The position numbers were made by a program, and so were the translations under genes. This document shows, one piece after another, positions 9,839 through 18,680 of a stretch of 64,000 bases of DNA. The stretch is taken from positions 744,001 through 808,000 of the forward strand of contig NZ_JALIQS010000003.1 in the NCBI RefSeq assembly GCF_024704725.1, written 5' to 3'. The DNA is from Shinella sp. CPCC 101442. Its GTDB lineage: Bacteria; Pseudomonadota; Alphaproteobacteria; Rhizobiales; Rhizobiaceae. Below the pieces are notes generated by a model, which searched no databases, was not told the DNA's origin, and worked only from the letters and a program-made list of their open reading frames with translations. Every line of letters starts with the position of its first letter. Position 1 is the stretch's first letter.

Positions 9839-11848
9839 CTAACGCGCCGAAGGTCCCTTCACGCGGCCGGACATGACGCCAAAGCCCTCGATGATCGCTT
9901 CCTGGTTTTCCAGGCGCACGGTCTCGTGCTGCACTTCCTGAAGCGCGCGGAGGATCTGCGGCACGCGTTCGCCATCTCCCTCCTCCGTCGCTAGCGCCAG
10001 TTCGCGTTCCAGTTCGCGGCGCTGCCAGAGCAATGCGCGGGTCCGTTTGTGGAGGGCAAGCGCCTGATTGTAGCCTTCGCTGGCATCCTCGGATGCCGCC
10101 TCGGCCGTCGCCGTCCAGAGACGGGAGTTGCGAACCTGCTGCTCCAGGCCCTTGAGCAGCATCTCGAAACCGGCGGCTTCCAGTTCCTCGATCAGCCGGT
10201 CGCGATCGAGTCGCGCGCCGACAGTACCGGCAATGCCGATGAGCGACGACCAGAGGCGCTGCAGGTCACGGTTTTCGTATTCGATGATGGCGATCTCGTC
10301 ATAGTCGCTGAAGAGAAGGCCCGGATGATTGACAACGGTCAGCGCCAGAACACTTTCGCGAAGGGCCGGCAGCTCCTGCGTGCCACGCACCAGCGCCGAA
10401 CGGGCAAGCCGATCGGAAATGCCCGACGGCATCGCGGTGCCCTGTGCTGCGCCGCGCGTCCCGCCGCCTCTCTGCTGGCGGTTGCCGGCAAAGCCGCCGC
10501 CGCTGCCGCTCTGGTGGCGCTGGGCAGGACGGAAGAATGTGTTCAGCCTGTCGCGCATGTCCTGCTGGTAATGTCGGCGCACGTCCTCGTCGCCGATAAC
10601 CGCCGTGATCTGGCGCAGGCGCGCTTCCAGTGCGGCGCGGCTTTCCGGCGTATCAAAGCTTGCGCCCTGCACCTCACGGCTCCAGATCATCTCCGCCAGC
10701 GGCCGGGCGCTGGCCATCACCTTGTCGAACGGTGCCCTGCCCTCATGGCGCACGAGATCGTCCGGGTCCTTGCCGTCGGGCAGCAGCGCGAAGCGCACGG
10801 TCCGCTCAGGCTTGATGAAGGGCAGCGCGAGTTCGGCGGCGCGGTTGGCCGCGCGAATGCCCGCGCCGTCGCCGTCGAAGCACAGCACCGGCTCCGGCGT
10901 CATCTTCCACAGAAGGTCCAGCTGGTTTTCGGTCAGCGCCGTGCCGAGCGGCGCAACGGCATTTTCGATGCCCGCCTGATATAGCGCGATCACGTCCATG
11001 TAACCTTCGACGGCGATGATCGTGCCGGCCGCCTTTTCATCCTGCGCGCCGTTGCCAGCGCGGCCGGCCCCTTGCGCGCTCTTGCGGGCGCGCGCGTGAT
11101 TGTAAAGCACGCCACCCTTGTGGAAGAGTTCCGTCTCGTTGGAGTTGAGATACTTGGCCGGCGCATCGGGCGACATGGCGCGACCGCCGAAGGCGATGAC
11201 CTTTTCCCTGACGGAGAGGATCGGGAACATGATGCGATCGCGGAAACGGTCGTAGGAGACGGGGATTTCCGGCCCGTGCACGACGAGGCCGCAGGCCTCG
11301 ATCGCCTCTTTCGGCACGCCCTTGCCGGCCAGAAACTCTTTCAGCGCGTTGCGGCTTTCCGGTGCAAAACCGAGCCGGAAGGTCTCGATGGTGCGGCCGG
11401 TCAGGCCGCGGTCGCGCAGATAGGCGCGCGCCTTGGCGCCGGCCGGCGTCTGGAGCTGGTCTTCGAAGAAGCGGGTCGCCATGTCCATGACCTCGACGAG
11501 GCCCATGCGCTCCTTTTCGCGCTGCTCGGCCTGCACGTCCGGCTGGGGCATGGCAACGCCCGCCATGTCGGCGATCTGCTGCACGGCCTCGGGGAAGGAC
11601 AGCCCGTCGAGGTCGGTGAGGAACCGGAAATGATCGCCGGACACGCCGCAGCCGAAACAATGGTAGCGGCCCTTGCGGTTCTCGCAATGGAAGCTCGGCG
11701 ATTTTTCGCCGTGGAACGGGCAGCAGGCCCAGTAGTCGCCGCGCGAGACGTTGGTCTTCTTGCGGTCGAAGGTCACGCGCCGGCCGATCACGTCCGAAAT
11801 GGGGACGCGGTCACGGATCTCGTCTAGGAAGGCGTTGGAAAAGCGCAT
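9839..11848 (-). CDS. dnaG: DNA primase DnaG
   Basis: A 669-residue primase. The N-terminal CHC2 zinc finger reads CCPFHGEKSPSFHC near residue 42 with CFGCG after it. The TOPRIM catalytic core has VEGYMDVIALYQAG and CFDGDGAG around residues 280-325. A low-complexity linker rich in G and R (residues about 440-475) separates the C-terminal helicase-binding domain. It makes RNA primers for lagging-strand replication with DnaB. In many rhizobia dnaG is followed closely by rpoD; here eight other genes lie between them. Confidence 0.97.
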   Translation of the reverse strand: MRFSNAFLDEIRDRVPISDVIGRRVTFDRKKTNVSRGDYWACCPFHGEKSPSFHCENRKGRYHCFGCGVSGDHFRFLTDLDGLSFPEAVQQIADMAGVAMPQPDVQAEQREKERMGLVEVMDMATRFFEDQLQTPAGAKARAYLRDRGLTGRTIETFRLGFAPESRNALKEFLAGKGVPKEAIEACGLVVHGPEIPVSYDRFRDRIMFPILSVREKVIAFGGRAMSPDAPAKYLNSNETELFHKGGVLYNHARARKSAQGAGRAGNGAQDEKAAGTIIAVEGYMDVIALYQAGIENAVAPLGTALTENQLDLLWKMTPEPVLCFDGDGAGIRAANRAAELALPFIKPERTVRFALLPDGKDPDDLVRHEGRAPFDKVMASARPLAEMIWSREVQGASFDTPESRAALEARLRQITAVIGDEDVRRHYQQDMRDRLNTFFRPAQRHQSGSGGGFAGNRQQRGGGTRGAAQGTAMPSGISDRLARSALVRGTQELPALRESVLALTVVNHPGLLFSDYDEIAIIEYENRDLQRLWSSLIGIAGTVGARLDRDRLIEELEAAGFEMLLKGLEQQVRNSRLWTATAEAASEDASEGYNQALALHKRTRALLWQRRELERELALATEEGDGERVPQILRALQEVQHETVRLENQEAIIEGFGVMSGRVKGPSAR

Positions 11849-12041
11849 GGCAACCTCGGTTGAGGTTCATATAACCATCCATGGGGCCAGCCGCCAGCGC
11901 TACTCGCCCGCCCACAGCAATTCACAGGATGTAGCGGCGTGCGAGCCTGATCGTCATCCGGGCAAAGGCCATGGCAATCTGTTGCAGGCCGCAGGCTTGA
12001 TGCTACACTTCGCCGGGAGTTTCAACGGAATCCGGTCGGCA

Positions 12042-12461
12042 ATGGCCTTCATAACGACGTATCACAGCGCACACTTTTCCGGCGTGGAAGCTCTCTGGGC
12101 AGAAGCATTTCCAAATGACGCGCCCTGGAATGCCACCGCCCCCTCAATCGCGGAAAAACTCCGCTTTCAGCCTGACTTGATGCTGGTCGCCCTTGATGGG
12201 ACCCAGGTCGTAGGGTCCGTCATGGCCGGTTATGAAGGGCATCGAGGCTGGATTTCGCGCATCGCGGTGCTGAGGTCGCACAGAAGCCGGGGCGTCGGGC
12301 AAGACCTTCTCGCAGAAGCCGAGCGTCGCCTCGCTTCACTCGGCTGCGTCAAGGTGAACTTGCAGGTGGTCGAATCAAACGCGCAGACGGTCGAGTTCTA
12401 CGAAAGATCCGGCTACCGCATCGAGCCTCGGATCAGCATGAGCAAACATCTCCGATCTTAA
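12042..12461 (+). CDS. GNAT family N-acetyltransferase
   Basis: A 139-residue single GNAT domain. RIAVLRSHRSRGVGQDLLAEAERRL is the acetyl-CoA-binding motif A (R-x-x-G-x-G/A pattern), and VKVNLQVVESNAQTVEFYERSGY is motif B with the usual tyrosine. The frame is open far upstream; the ATG at 12042 gives MAFITTYHSAHF, but an ATG at 12000 is also possible and neither has a strong ribosome site. Acceptor substrate unknown; the sequence resembles small rimI-like or aminoglycoside-type acetyltransferases without specific residues. Confidence 0.8.
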   Translation: MAFITTYHSAHFSGVEALWAEAFPNDAPWNATAPSIAEKLRFQPDLMLVALDGTQVVGSVMAGYEGHRGWISRIAVLRSHRSRGVGQDLLAEAERRLASLGCVKVNLQVVESNAQTVEFYERSGYRIEPRISMSKHLRS

Positions 12462-12476
12462 GCCTCGTTACCCTCG

Positions 12477-12518
12477 CGAACATCAGATGCAAAGCTTGTG
12501 TTTTGCATCTGATGTTCG
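12477..12518. terminator. 17-bp perfect hairpin between convergent genes
   Basis: Bases 12477-12493 are the exact reverse complement of 12502-12518, with an 8-base loop. It sits between the convergent ends of the GNAT and GatB/YqeY genes, so a two-way transcription stop is likely, although no long T-run follows on either strand. It could also be a copy of a palindromic repeat family. Confidence 0.55.
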
Positions 12519-12533
12519 GCAAGGACAGATCCG

Positions 12534-12983
12534 CTACTTCAACAGGTCCTTCACCACGCCGGAGGCCTTGGCGAAGTCCATCTGCCCGGGATAGCGCTCC
12601 TTGAGCACGGCCATGACCTTGCCCATGTCGCGCAGGCCCTGCGCGCCGATTTCGGCGATCGCACCGGCGATGAGGTCCTTCATCTTGTCTTCGGAAATCT
12701 GCTCCGGCAGAAAACCCTCGATGACCTTGATTTCCTCGCGTTCCTGGGCGGCGAGTTCCGGCCGGGCGTTTTCCGAGAAGATTTTCGCCGATTCCTCGCG
12801 CTGCTTGATCATCTTGGCAAGAATCTGCAGGATCTCGTCGTCCTCGACGGGGCCTTTGCCCGCACCGCGGTTGGCGATGTCGCGGTCCTTCAGCGTCGCC
12901 AGGATCAGGCGCAGCGTGGAAACACGGCAGGCATCCTTGGCCTTGAGGGCTTCCTTGAGGGCATTTGCGAAAATTTCGCGCAT
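12534..12983 (-). CDS. GatB/YqeY domain-containing protein
   Basis: A 149-residue YqeY-type protein: MREIFANALKEALKAKD, then RLILATLKDRDIA, EEREEIKVIEGFLPEQIS and a C-terminal RDMGKVMAVLKERYPGQMDFAKASGVVKDLL. The C-terminal part is the GatB/YqeY domain that in GatB helps bind tRNA; the stand-alone protein is poorly characterised and may aid tRNA-dependent amidation. Several upstream ATGs are in frame; the one at 12983 has GGAG at the best spacing. It is divergent from carA, as in other rhizobia. Confidence 0.9.
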   Translation of the reverse strand: MREIFANALKEALKAKDACRVSTLRLILATLKDRDIANRGAGKGPVEDDEILQILAKMIKQREESAKIFSENARPELAAQEREEIKVIEGFLPEQISEDKMKDLIAGAIAEIGAQGLRDMGKVMAVLKERYPGQMDFAKASGVVKDLLK

Positions 12984-13093
12984 CATTTTCTCCATGGAAG
13001 GCCGTTGGCGCCGGATGCGCGGCCACGCCTTCTCGTCGTTCTCTTGTGCATGCTCATAGACCGGCAAAGGCCATATCCGCAAACGGATTGCGT

Positions 13094-13115
13094 AAGTATT
13101 TGATTCCAAATACTT
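13094..13115. promoter_or_regulatory. Perfect 8+6+8 dyad, candidate operator
   Basis: AAGTATTT-gattcc-AAATACTT is a perfect inverted repeat in AT-rich DNA just upstream of the carA promoter and within the divergent promoter region of the GatB/YqeY gene. The size and symmetry suit a dimeric repressor. The outer flanks TTGCG and CGCAA add partial symmetry. Confidence 0.4.
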
Positions 13116-13144
13116 CTTAATTCAACGCAATCCACAGGCGGCGG

Positions 13145-13173
13145 TTGACCCCGTCAGCCGCTTTGTCTATTTT
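13145..13173 (+). promoter_or_regulatory. Predicted carA promoter
   Basis: TTGACC (13145-13150), 17-base spacer, TATTTT (13168-13173). The boxes and spacing fit the rhizobial housekeeping promoter and predict a carA leader of about 120 bases. Confidence 0.45.
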
Positions 13174-13302
13174 CCGGCACCTGCACGAAAATTGGCAATC
13201 AGGGCGAACCAACGCGGGTTTCCGCGCGCCTTTGCCTGCGACCTCAAATGGTGCCTGGTCCTCCGGCTTTCAAGCCGGCGGCGCCCGGGTGCCGGAAACG
13301 GG

Positions 13303-14517
13303 ATGAACATGACCTCGACCCCCGCATGGACCACTGAAAAGCCGACCGCCCTGCTCGTCCTCGCCGACGGCACGGTCATCGAAGGCAAGGGCATCGGCGC
13401 CACCGGCAAGGTGACCGCGGAAGTCTGCTTCAACACGGCGCTGACGGGCTACCAGGAAATCCTGACCGACCCCTCCTATCTCGGCCAGATCGTCACCTTC
13501 ACCTTCCCGCATATCGGCAATATCGGCGCCAATGACGAGGATATCGAAGACCTGACCCCCGCCGCGCGCCACGGCGCCGTCGGCACGATCTTCAAGGCGG
13601 ACATCACCGCCCCCTCGAATTACCGCTCGGCAAAACATCTCGATGCATGGCTGAAGGCCCGCGGCATCATTGGCCTCTCCGGCATCGACACGCGCGCGCT
13701 GACCGCCTGGATTCGCGAGAACGGCGCGCCGAACGCGGTGATCGCCCACGACCCGAACGGTGTCTTCGACATCGAGACGCTGAAGGCCGAAGCGAAGGCC
13801 TGGAGCGGCCTCGTCGGCCTCGACCTCGCCAAGGTGGCCTCCTCCGGCCAGTCCTCGCGCTGGAGCGAGAAGCCCTGGGTATGGAACGAGGGGGCGGAAG
13901 ACCTCGCGGACGGCGACGTGAAATATCATATCGTCGCCCTCGACTATGGCGTGAAGCGCAACATCCTGCGCCTCTTCACCGGCCTCGGCTGCAAGGTCAC
14001 GGTCATGCCCGCGACATCCAGCGCCGAGGACGTGCTGGCGCAGAAGCCGGATGGCATCTTCCTCTCCAACGGCCCGGGCGACCCGGCTGCAACAGGAGAA
14101 TATGCCGTGCCGGTCATCCGCAAGCTGATCGAAAGTGGCCTGCCGATCTTCGGCATTTGCCTCGGCCACCAGATGCTGGGCCTCGCCGTCGGCGCAACGA
14201 CCGAAAAAATGCACCAGGGCCACCACGGCGCGAACCACCCGGTGAAGGACCACACGACTGGCAAGGTGGAAATCGTCTCGATGAACCACGGCTTCGCCGT
14301 CGCCTCGACGTCGCTGCCCGAGGGCGTGGAAGAGACCCACGTCTCGCTGTTCGACGGCACGAATTGCGGCCTTCGCCTCGTCGGCAAGCCGGTCTTTTCC
14401 GTCCAGCACCACCCGGAAGCCTCCCCCGGCCCGCAGGACAGCCACTACCTCTTCCGCCGCTTCATCAATCTGGTGCGCGAGAAGAAGGGCGAAGAAGCCC
14501 TGCCGGAACGGGCGTAA
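13303..14517 (+). CDS. carA: Carbamoyl-phosphate synthase small subunit
   Basis: A 404-residue glutaminase subunit. The N-terminal CPSase small-chain domain begins ALLVLADGTVIEGKGIGATG and includes FNTALTGYQEILTDPSYLGQIV. The class I amidotransferase half shows LSNGPGDPAA, the nucleophile cysteine in FGICLGHQMLG, and the His-Glu pair in HHPEASPGP. It hydrolyses glutamine and channels ammonia to CarB for arginine and pyrimidine synthesis. An ATG two codons later (13309) could also be the start. carB is not adjacent; it begins about 12.4 kb downstream. Confidence 0.96.
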   Translation: MNMTSTPAWTTEKPTALLVLADGTVIEGKGIGATGKVTAEVCFNTALTGYQEILTDPSYLGQIVTFTFPHIGNIGANDEDIEDLTPAARHGAVGTIFKADITAPSNYRSAKHLDAWLKARGIIGLSGIDTRALTAWIRENGAPNAVIAHDPNGVFDIETLKAEAKAWSGLVGLDLAKVASSGQSSRWSEKPWVWNEGAEDLADGDVKYHIVALDYGVKRNILRLFTGLGCKVTVMPATSSAEDVLAQKPDGIFLSNGPGDPAATGEYAVPVIRKLIESGLPIFGICLGHQMLGLAVGATTEKMHQGHHGANHPVKDHTTGKVEIVSMNHGFAVASTSLPEGVEETHVSLFDGTNCGLRLVGKPVFSVQHHPEASPGPQDSHYLFRRFINLVREKKGEEALPERA

Positions 14518-14540
14518 GCGATCCCAATCCATCGACATTC

Positions 14541-14575
14541 GAAAGGCCCCGCCCCCCTGCGGGGCCTTCTCATTT
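14541..14575 (+). terminator. Rho-independent terminator after carA
   Basis: A 10-bp stem AAGGCCCCGC/GCGGGGCCTT with a 6-base loop, followed by CTCATTT, lies about 25 bases after the carA stop. Confidence 0.8.
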
Positions 14576-14629
14576 ACGGGCCAAGGCTTTAGCGACGAAA
14601 CAACCAGAGAATGAAAGAGCCGATCTCGG

Positions 14630-15001
14630 ATGAGTATTGCCCGCTGTACACTCCTCGTCTTGATGGTCCTAAGTGGGGCAAAATCTGCCTTTGCAGCAGC
14701 AGAACTGAGATCCGCGCAGCCGGAAATCGTTTGCCACAACGAAATTGTTTTCCTCGATATCTGGCAAGCGCTGAACACCATCTCTCACATGGAATACAGC
14801 GGCGCCAAAGCGCGCATCATCGTCCATGGCAAGGCTTGGCGCAAAAGCACGGCAGAGCTGCGGAAGAAAATTGCACTCGCCGCTTATTGCAGAATCCGTG
14901 TGGAATACGGTGGCGGAACGGTCGATGTCATGACGAGCGTCACCGGCCCCAGCCGTGGAACTGTGACTGACGGCTATTGGCATGACTCGCTGACGGATTG
15001 A
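14630..15001 (+). CDS. Small secreted protein of unknown function
   Basis: A 123-residue frame starting at ATG 14630 with a clear signal peptide (positive MSIAR, hydrophobic core TLLVLMVLSGA, cleavage about AFA-A). The mature part has two cysteines (about residues 35 and 86) that could form a disulfide in the periplasm. No family is recognised. The ribosome site is weak. It lies after the carA terminator and convergent to the MATE transporter. The signal sequence is the main reason to believe it is coding. Confidence 0.6.
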   Translation: MSIARCTLLVLMVLSGAKSAFAAAELRSAQPEIVCHNEIVFLDIWQALNTISHMEYSGAKARIIVHGKAWRKSTAELRKKIALAAYCRIRVEYGGGTVDVMTSVTGPSRGTVTDGYWHDSLTD

Positions 15002-15065
15002 ACGCCTCACCGAACGTATTGATTCGCGGGCAGCGCCTATTCGCCGCCGGCCGACGGTACGCCCA

Positions 15066-16436
15066 TCAGGCGACCCGCCGCACCAGTCGATAGAAGCGCC
15101 AGTTGAGCAGGGCGGCCGCTGCGGCGAGACCGCCGACGAAGCCGAACCAGATGCCGACGCCGCCGAAACCGGCCGGGAAGGCGAAGAACCAGGCGCAGAA
15201 GAAGCCGATCGGCCAATAGGAGATCAGCGCCATGACCATCGGGATGCGGGTATCCTTGAGGCCACGCAGCAGGCCGGCAGCGATGGCCTGAAGGCCATCG
15301 ACCAGCTGGAAGATACCGGCAATCACCACGAAGGGGCCGGCGATGGCCAGAACCGCGGCCGAATCCTTGCCCGCCTCGTCGAGGAAGATCGCGGCAAGCG
15401 TCGTGGGGATCGTGGCAAAGAGCAGACCGCCGCCAACGGAAATGACCGCCGCGACGGCAAGGACGGCCAGCGAGGCGCGCACGACGGCGAGGTGATCGCT
15501 GCGGCCATGGGCGACGCCGACGCGCACCGTACCGGCCTGGGCGAGGCCGAGCGGAATCATGAAGGCGATGGAGGCAAGCTGCAATGCGATGCCATGGGCT
15601 GCCAGCTCCAGCGTGCCGATGTTCCCCATGAGGAGCGAGGCGCCGGTAAAGAGGCTGACTTCGGCCAGCATGGTGAAACCGATCGGCAAGCCGAGATGCA
15701 CGACCTCGCGAAAAGCCGGCCAATCCGGCCGCCAGAAACGCACGAAGAGCTCGTAGCGGCGCAGTTCCGGCCGCCACTGGATATAAGCCGCGAGGAGCAG
15801 GAAACTCAGGATGTTGACGGCAAGCGAGACGACGGCGGCGCCCTGGATGCCCATGGCCGGAAAGCCGAAACGGCCGAGCACCAGCGCATAGGCGAAGAAG
15901 GCATTGATCGTCAGGATCGTGATCGTGACATAGAGCACGATGCCGGCGCGGCCATGGGCGCTGACGAGGCCACGCAGCGTCATGAACAGCAGCGCCGGAG
16001 CCATGCCCCACTGCACGACCTCCAGGTAGCGGCCGGCAAGGGCCGCCACTTCCGGCTTCTGGCCGGCATAGAGCAGGATGTTTTCAGCACTGTAGAAGAT
16101 CGGTACCATCAGCGCCGAATAGATCAGCACCACCCACATGCCCATGCGCACCGAGCGGCGCACCGACACCGTATCGCCACGCCCATAGGCCTGCGCGACC
16201 ATCGGCATGACGGCATTGGCAAAGCCGGAGCCGAGAATGAACAGGGTGAAGAAGAACTGGCTCGACAGCACGAGTGCCGCCAGATGCGCCGCGCCAAGAC
16301 GGCCGACGATGACCACATCCGTCGTGTGAATGCCGAGCTGGGCGAGCTGCGCGCCGATCAGCGGCACGCCGAGGGTGAACGTCGCCCGGAAATGGGCGCG
16401 CCAGCTGTTGTCCTCGCGATGCGTTGCCATGTGCAT
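15066..16436 (-). CDS. MATE family multidrug/sodium efflux transporter (NorM-like)
   Basis: About 456 residues with twelve predicted membrane segments in two halves, the MatE layout. The first half opens GVPLIGAQLAQLGIHTTDVVIVGRLG, a typical MATE start, and the second half opens GLPIGFTMLAEVSLFTGASLLMGNIG. The C-terminus reads RGLKDTRIPMVMALISYWPIGFF, usual for NorM proteins. It exports cationic drugs or metabolites in exchange for Na+ or H+. An upstream GTG (16469) is in frame, but the ATG at 16436 has GTGAG at seven bases; 16430 is an alternative. Confidence 0.92.
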   Translation of the reverse strand: MHMATHREDNSWRAHFRATFTLGVPLIGAQLAQLGIHTTDVVIVGRLGAAHLAALVLSSQFFFTLFILGSGFANAVMPMVAQAYGRGDTVSVRRSVRMGMWVVLIYSALMVPIFYSAENILLYAGQKPEVAALAGRYLEVVQWGMAPALLFMTLRGLVSAHGRAGIVLYVTITILTINAFFAYALVLGRFGFPAMGIQGAAVVSLAVNILSFLLLAAYIQWRPELRRYELFVRFWRPDWPAFREVVHLGLPIGFTMLAEVSLFTGASLLMGNIGTLELAAHGIALQLASIAFMIPLGLAQAGTVRVGVAHGRSDHLAVVRASLAVLAVAAVISVGGGLLFATIPTTLAAIFLDEAGKDSAAVLAIAGPFVVIAGIFQLVDGLQAIAAGLLRGLKDTRIPMVMALISYWPIGFFCAWFFAFPAGFGGVGIWFGFVGGLAAAAALLNWRFYRLVRRVA

Positions 16437-16585
16437 AATAGTTCTCACTTTCGCATCGCTTCCGATCACAAGTTCCGGTCGCGATCAATCGACTAGGATT
16501 GATGTTTTCATCAAAAATGCGCGATTGCGGCCCAACCGGCCGGTTTTCTCGAAAATTTCGTTGAAATGTCACGTTTGAAAGCGGC

Positions 16586-17839
16586 TTAAGCGCTTCCCGA
16601 CACGATTTTTCCCACGGGACCGGCTCCCGCCCCGCGCAGCTTCATGACGAAGATCATGAGACCGACGAAGAGGATCAGCGCCGCCACCGCATAGGGCGCC
16701 CCGGCAAAGACGACGGGCGCATGCGGCCCGGTGAAATGACTAAAGGCCTGCGTGAAGATCAGCGGCCCGATGATGGTGGTAATGCTCGAGACGCTGGTGA
16801 GCGCACCCTGCAACTCGCCCTGCGCCGAGGGCGACACGCGGGCCGACGCAATGGAACGCAGCGGCGGGTCGGCGAGACTTTCGAGTGCGGTCAGCACGAT
16901 TACCACATAGACCATCCAGCCCTGCCAGGCCGCCGCATATCCCGCGAGGCCGAGAACCGCGAAGGAAAGCCCGATGACGGCCGTGCGGAACTCCCCGAGC
17001 TTCGGCACGACGCGCGGCAGGACGAAGGCCATGACGACAGCGCCACCAATGCCAAAGATGCCGAGTGACAGGCCGATCTGCCCTTCGCTCCAGCCGTAGC
17101 GCAACGCGGCGACGAAGGGCCAGACCGAAGGATAGACGGCGTGCGCCAGCCAGTAGCAGAAGAAGACGAGCCCGACCCAGAGCACACCGGGATACTGGCG
17201 CATCTGGAGAAGCGCACCGAGCGGATTGGCCCGGGAAAGCTCGAACCGTCGGCGGTTTGCCGGTTGCAGGCTTTCCGGCAACAGGAAATATGCGGCCACG
17301 AAGTTGAGAAAGGCGAGCACGGCCGCGCCGTAGAAAGGGATGCGCGGCCCGAACTCGCCGAGCAGCCCGCCGATGACAGGGCCGAGCGCAAAGCCCGTAC
17401 CGAAGGCGATGCCCATCAGGCCGAAGTTCTTGGCGCGCGTCTCCTCCGTCGAGACGTCAGCGATATAGGCCGCCGCCGTGCCGAAACTCGCACCGCTGAT
17501 ACCCGCCAGCACCCGACCGACGAAGAGCATCCAGTAGCTCGCCGCGAGCGCGCAGATGAGATTGTCGACAGCGAAGGTGAAGATGCAGGCCAGCAACACC
17601 GGCCGGCGGCCAAAGCGGTCCGACAGATTGCCGATGAATGGCGCGAAGAGGAACTGCATGCCGGCATAGACGAGCAGCAGCCAGCCGCCATCGATCGCCG
17701 CCTGGCTGAGATCGTCGCCGGTAAGCTCGCGCAGATAGCTCGGCAGGACCGGCATGATGATGGCGATGCCGATCACGTCGAGAAACATGATCATGAAGAC
17801 GAGAAAGAGCCCACGCCGGGTGGACCTGGCATCGATCAT
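16586..17839 (-). CDS. MFS transporter, TetA/TCR-like
   Basis: About 417 residues, twelve membrane segments. The N-terminal half has MIMFLDVIGIAIIMPVLPSYLREL and the loop 2-3 motif GNLSDRFGRRPVLL, both characteristic of the TetA(A-C)/TCR group, then GRVLAGISGASFGTAAAYIADV. TetA proteins expel tetracycline-Mg in exchange for protons, but many chromosomal homologues carry other substrates, so resistance is not implied. No TetR gene is divergent here, unlike plasmid tet loci. Start chosen at the ATG before IDARSTRRG; a GTG twelve codons upstream is also in frame. Confidence 0.88.
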   Translation of the reverse strand: MIDARSTRRGLFLVFMIMFLDVIGIAIIMPVLPSYLRELTGDDLSQAAIDGGWLLLVYAGMQFLFAPFIGNLSDRFGRRPVLLACIFTFAVDNLICALAASYWMLFVGRVLAGISGASFGTAAAYIADVSTEETRAKNFGLMGIAFGTGFALGPVIGGLLGEFGPRIPFYGAAVLAFLNFVAAYFLLPESLQPANRRRFELSRANPLGALLQMRQYPGVLWVGLVFFCYWLAHAVYPSVWPFVAALRYGWSEGQIGLSLGIFGIGGAVVMAFVLPRVVPKLGEFRTAVIGLSFAVLGLAGYAAAWQGWMVYVVIVLTALESLADPPLRSIASARVSPSAQGELQGALTSVSSITTIIGPLIFTQAFSHFTGPHAPVVFAGAPYAVAALILFVGLMIFVMKLRGAGAGPVGKIVSGSA

Positions 17840-18113
17840 GGAATGACCTCGAAAAAAGAACGGCACCCGCACCGGCGGACAAAAAAGTCAGGCGACGACT
17901 TCTAGTTCAGTTTTTCCAGCGAAACAATCCGTGAACATCGCAAACTTCCTGAGCGTTGCTACGTGTCTGCCTGAGATACCGGCGTGCAATCGCCGGCAGA
18001 TGACGGGACACGCAAACCGTCAGCGCAGTGTCAGGTTGTTCATGAAAGAAGGTCGGCACGGATCCGATCCACCCTCAGGGAAACCGGGACCGGCATTCCA
18101 TCGCGAGGCCACC

Positions 18114-18680
18114 ATGTCATCCCAGAGCCGCCATTCCTTCGTCTACAGACCGGCCTTCTCAAGCCAGACCATCGGCATTGCCACGGGCCTGTATCTCTTC
18201 CTTCTCACCAGCCGCGACTTCTGGCCGGAGACCCAGGCGTTGCTCGGCAGGCAGCCGGGCACACTGACGCTTCTGGCGGCGGGGCTCGCCTGTCTCTTCA
18301 TCGGGACCTGCGTGATCGTCTCGTGGAAGAAAATGAGGATGAAGCCATTGTTCGTCGTTTTGGTGCTTCTAACCGCCAGCGCGGTCTGGCTCCTGGATCA
18401 GGACAGCCCCTTCCGGGCCAATGGCGGCACTGCCGGCGATTTCGCCGCGCACATGGTGCTCTTTGGTCTCGTGCCGATGGCTCTTCTTCTCTGGGCCCGG
18501 GTCCGGCACGGCTCGTTCTTCTGGCAGATGCGCGGCAATCTCGCAGTCGCCGTTCCGGCGCTCGCCATCGCGCTTTGCGTGATGGCGACGCACCTGACGG
18601 ATTACATCTCGATTGTCGGAGAAGAGATGGGAATCGCCGGTGTCGAGGACACCTGCGCCAATGTCACGGTTCACCCTTGA
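18114..18680 (+). pseudogene. Truncated EptA-like phosphoethanolamine transferase, membrane domain only
   Basis: A 188-residue frame with four or five membrane segments. Its layout (YRPAFSSQTIGIATGLYLFLLTS, LKPLF-type helix, then HMVLFGLVPMALLLWARVRHGSFFW) resembles the N-terminal membrane domain of EptA/PmrC phosphoethanolamine transferases. The family needs a roughly 330-residue periplasmic sulfatase-like catalytic domain, and none follows: the frame ends at 18680, inside the convergent gene that starts its stop at 18664. The region facing the periplasm is also shortened. It therefore looks like a 3'-deleted relic, or a stand-alone membrane protein derived from it. Family assignment is by general resemblance only. 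Confidence 0.5.

Larger units (their letters stand above)
12984..13302. other. Intergenic region between GatB/YqeY gene and carA
   Basis: About 320 bases without a gene. It holds an 8+6+8 dyad (13094-13115), a good sigma-70-like promoter toward carA (13145-13173) and a short GC-rich hairpin in the carA leader around 13263-13278. No leader peptide or known riboswitch was recognised. Confidence 0.5.

Noticed and set aside
16586-17839. An acquired tetracycline-resistance gene
   Set aside because: There is no TetR partner or mobile DNA, and the gene has the same codon use as its neighbours; TetA-like chromosomal transporters are common.
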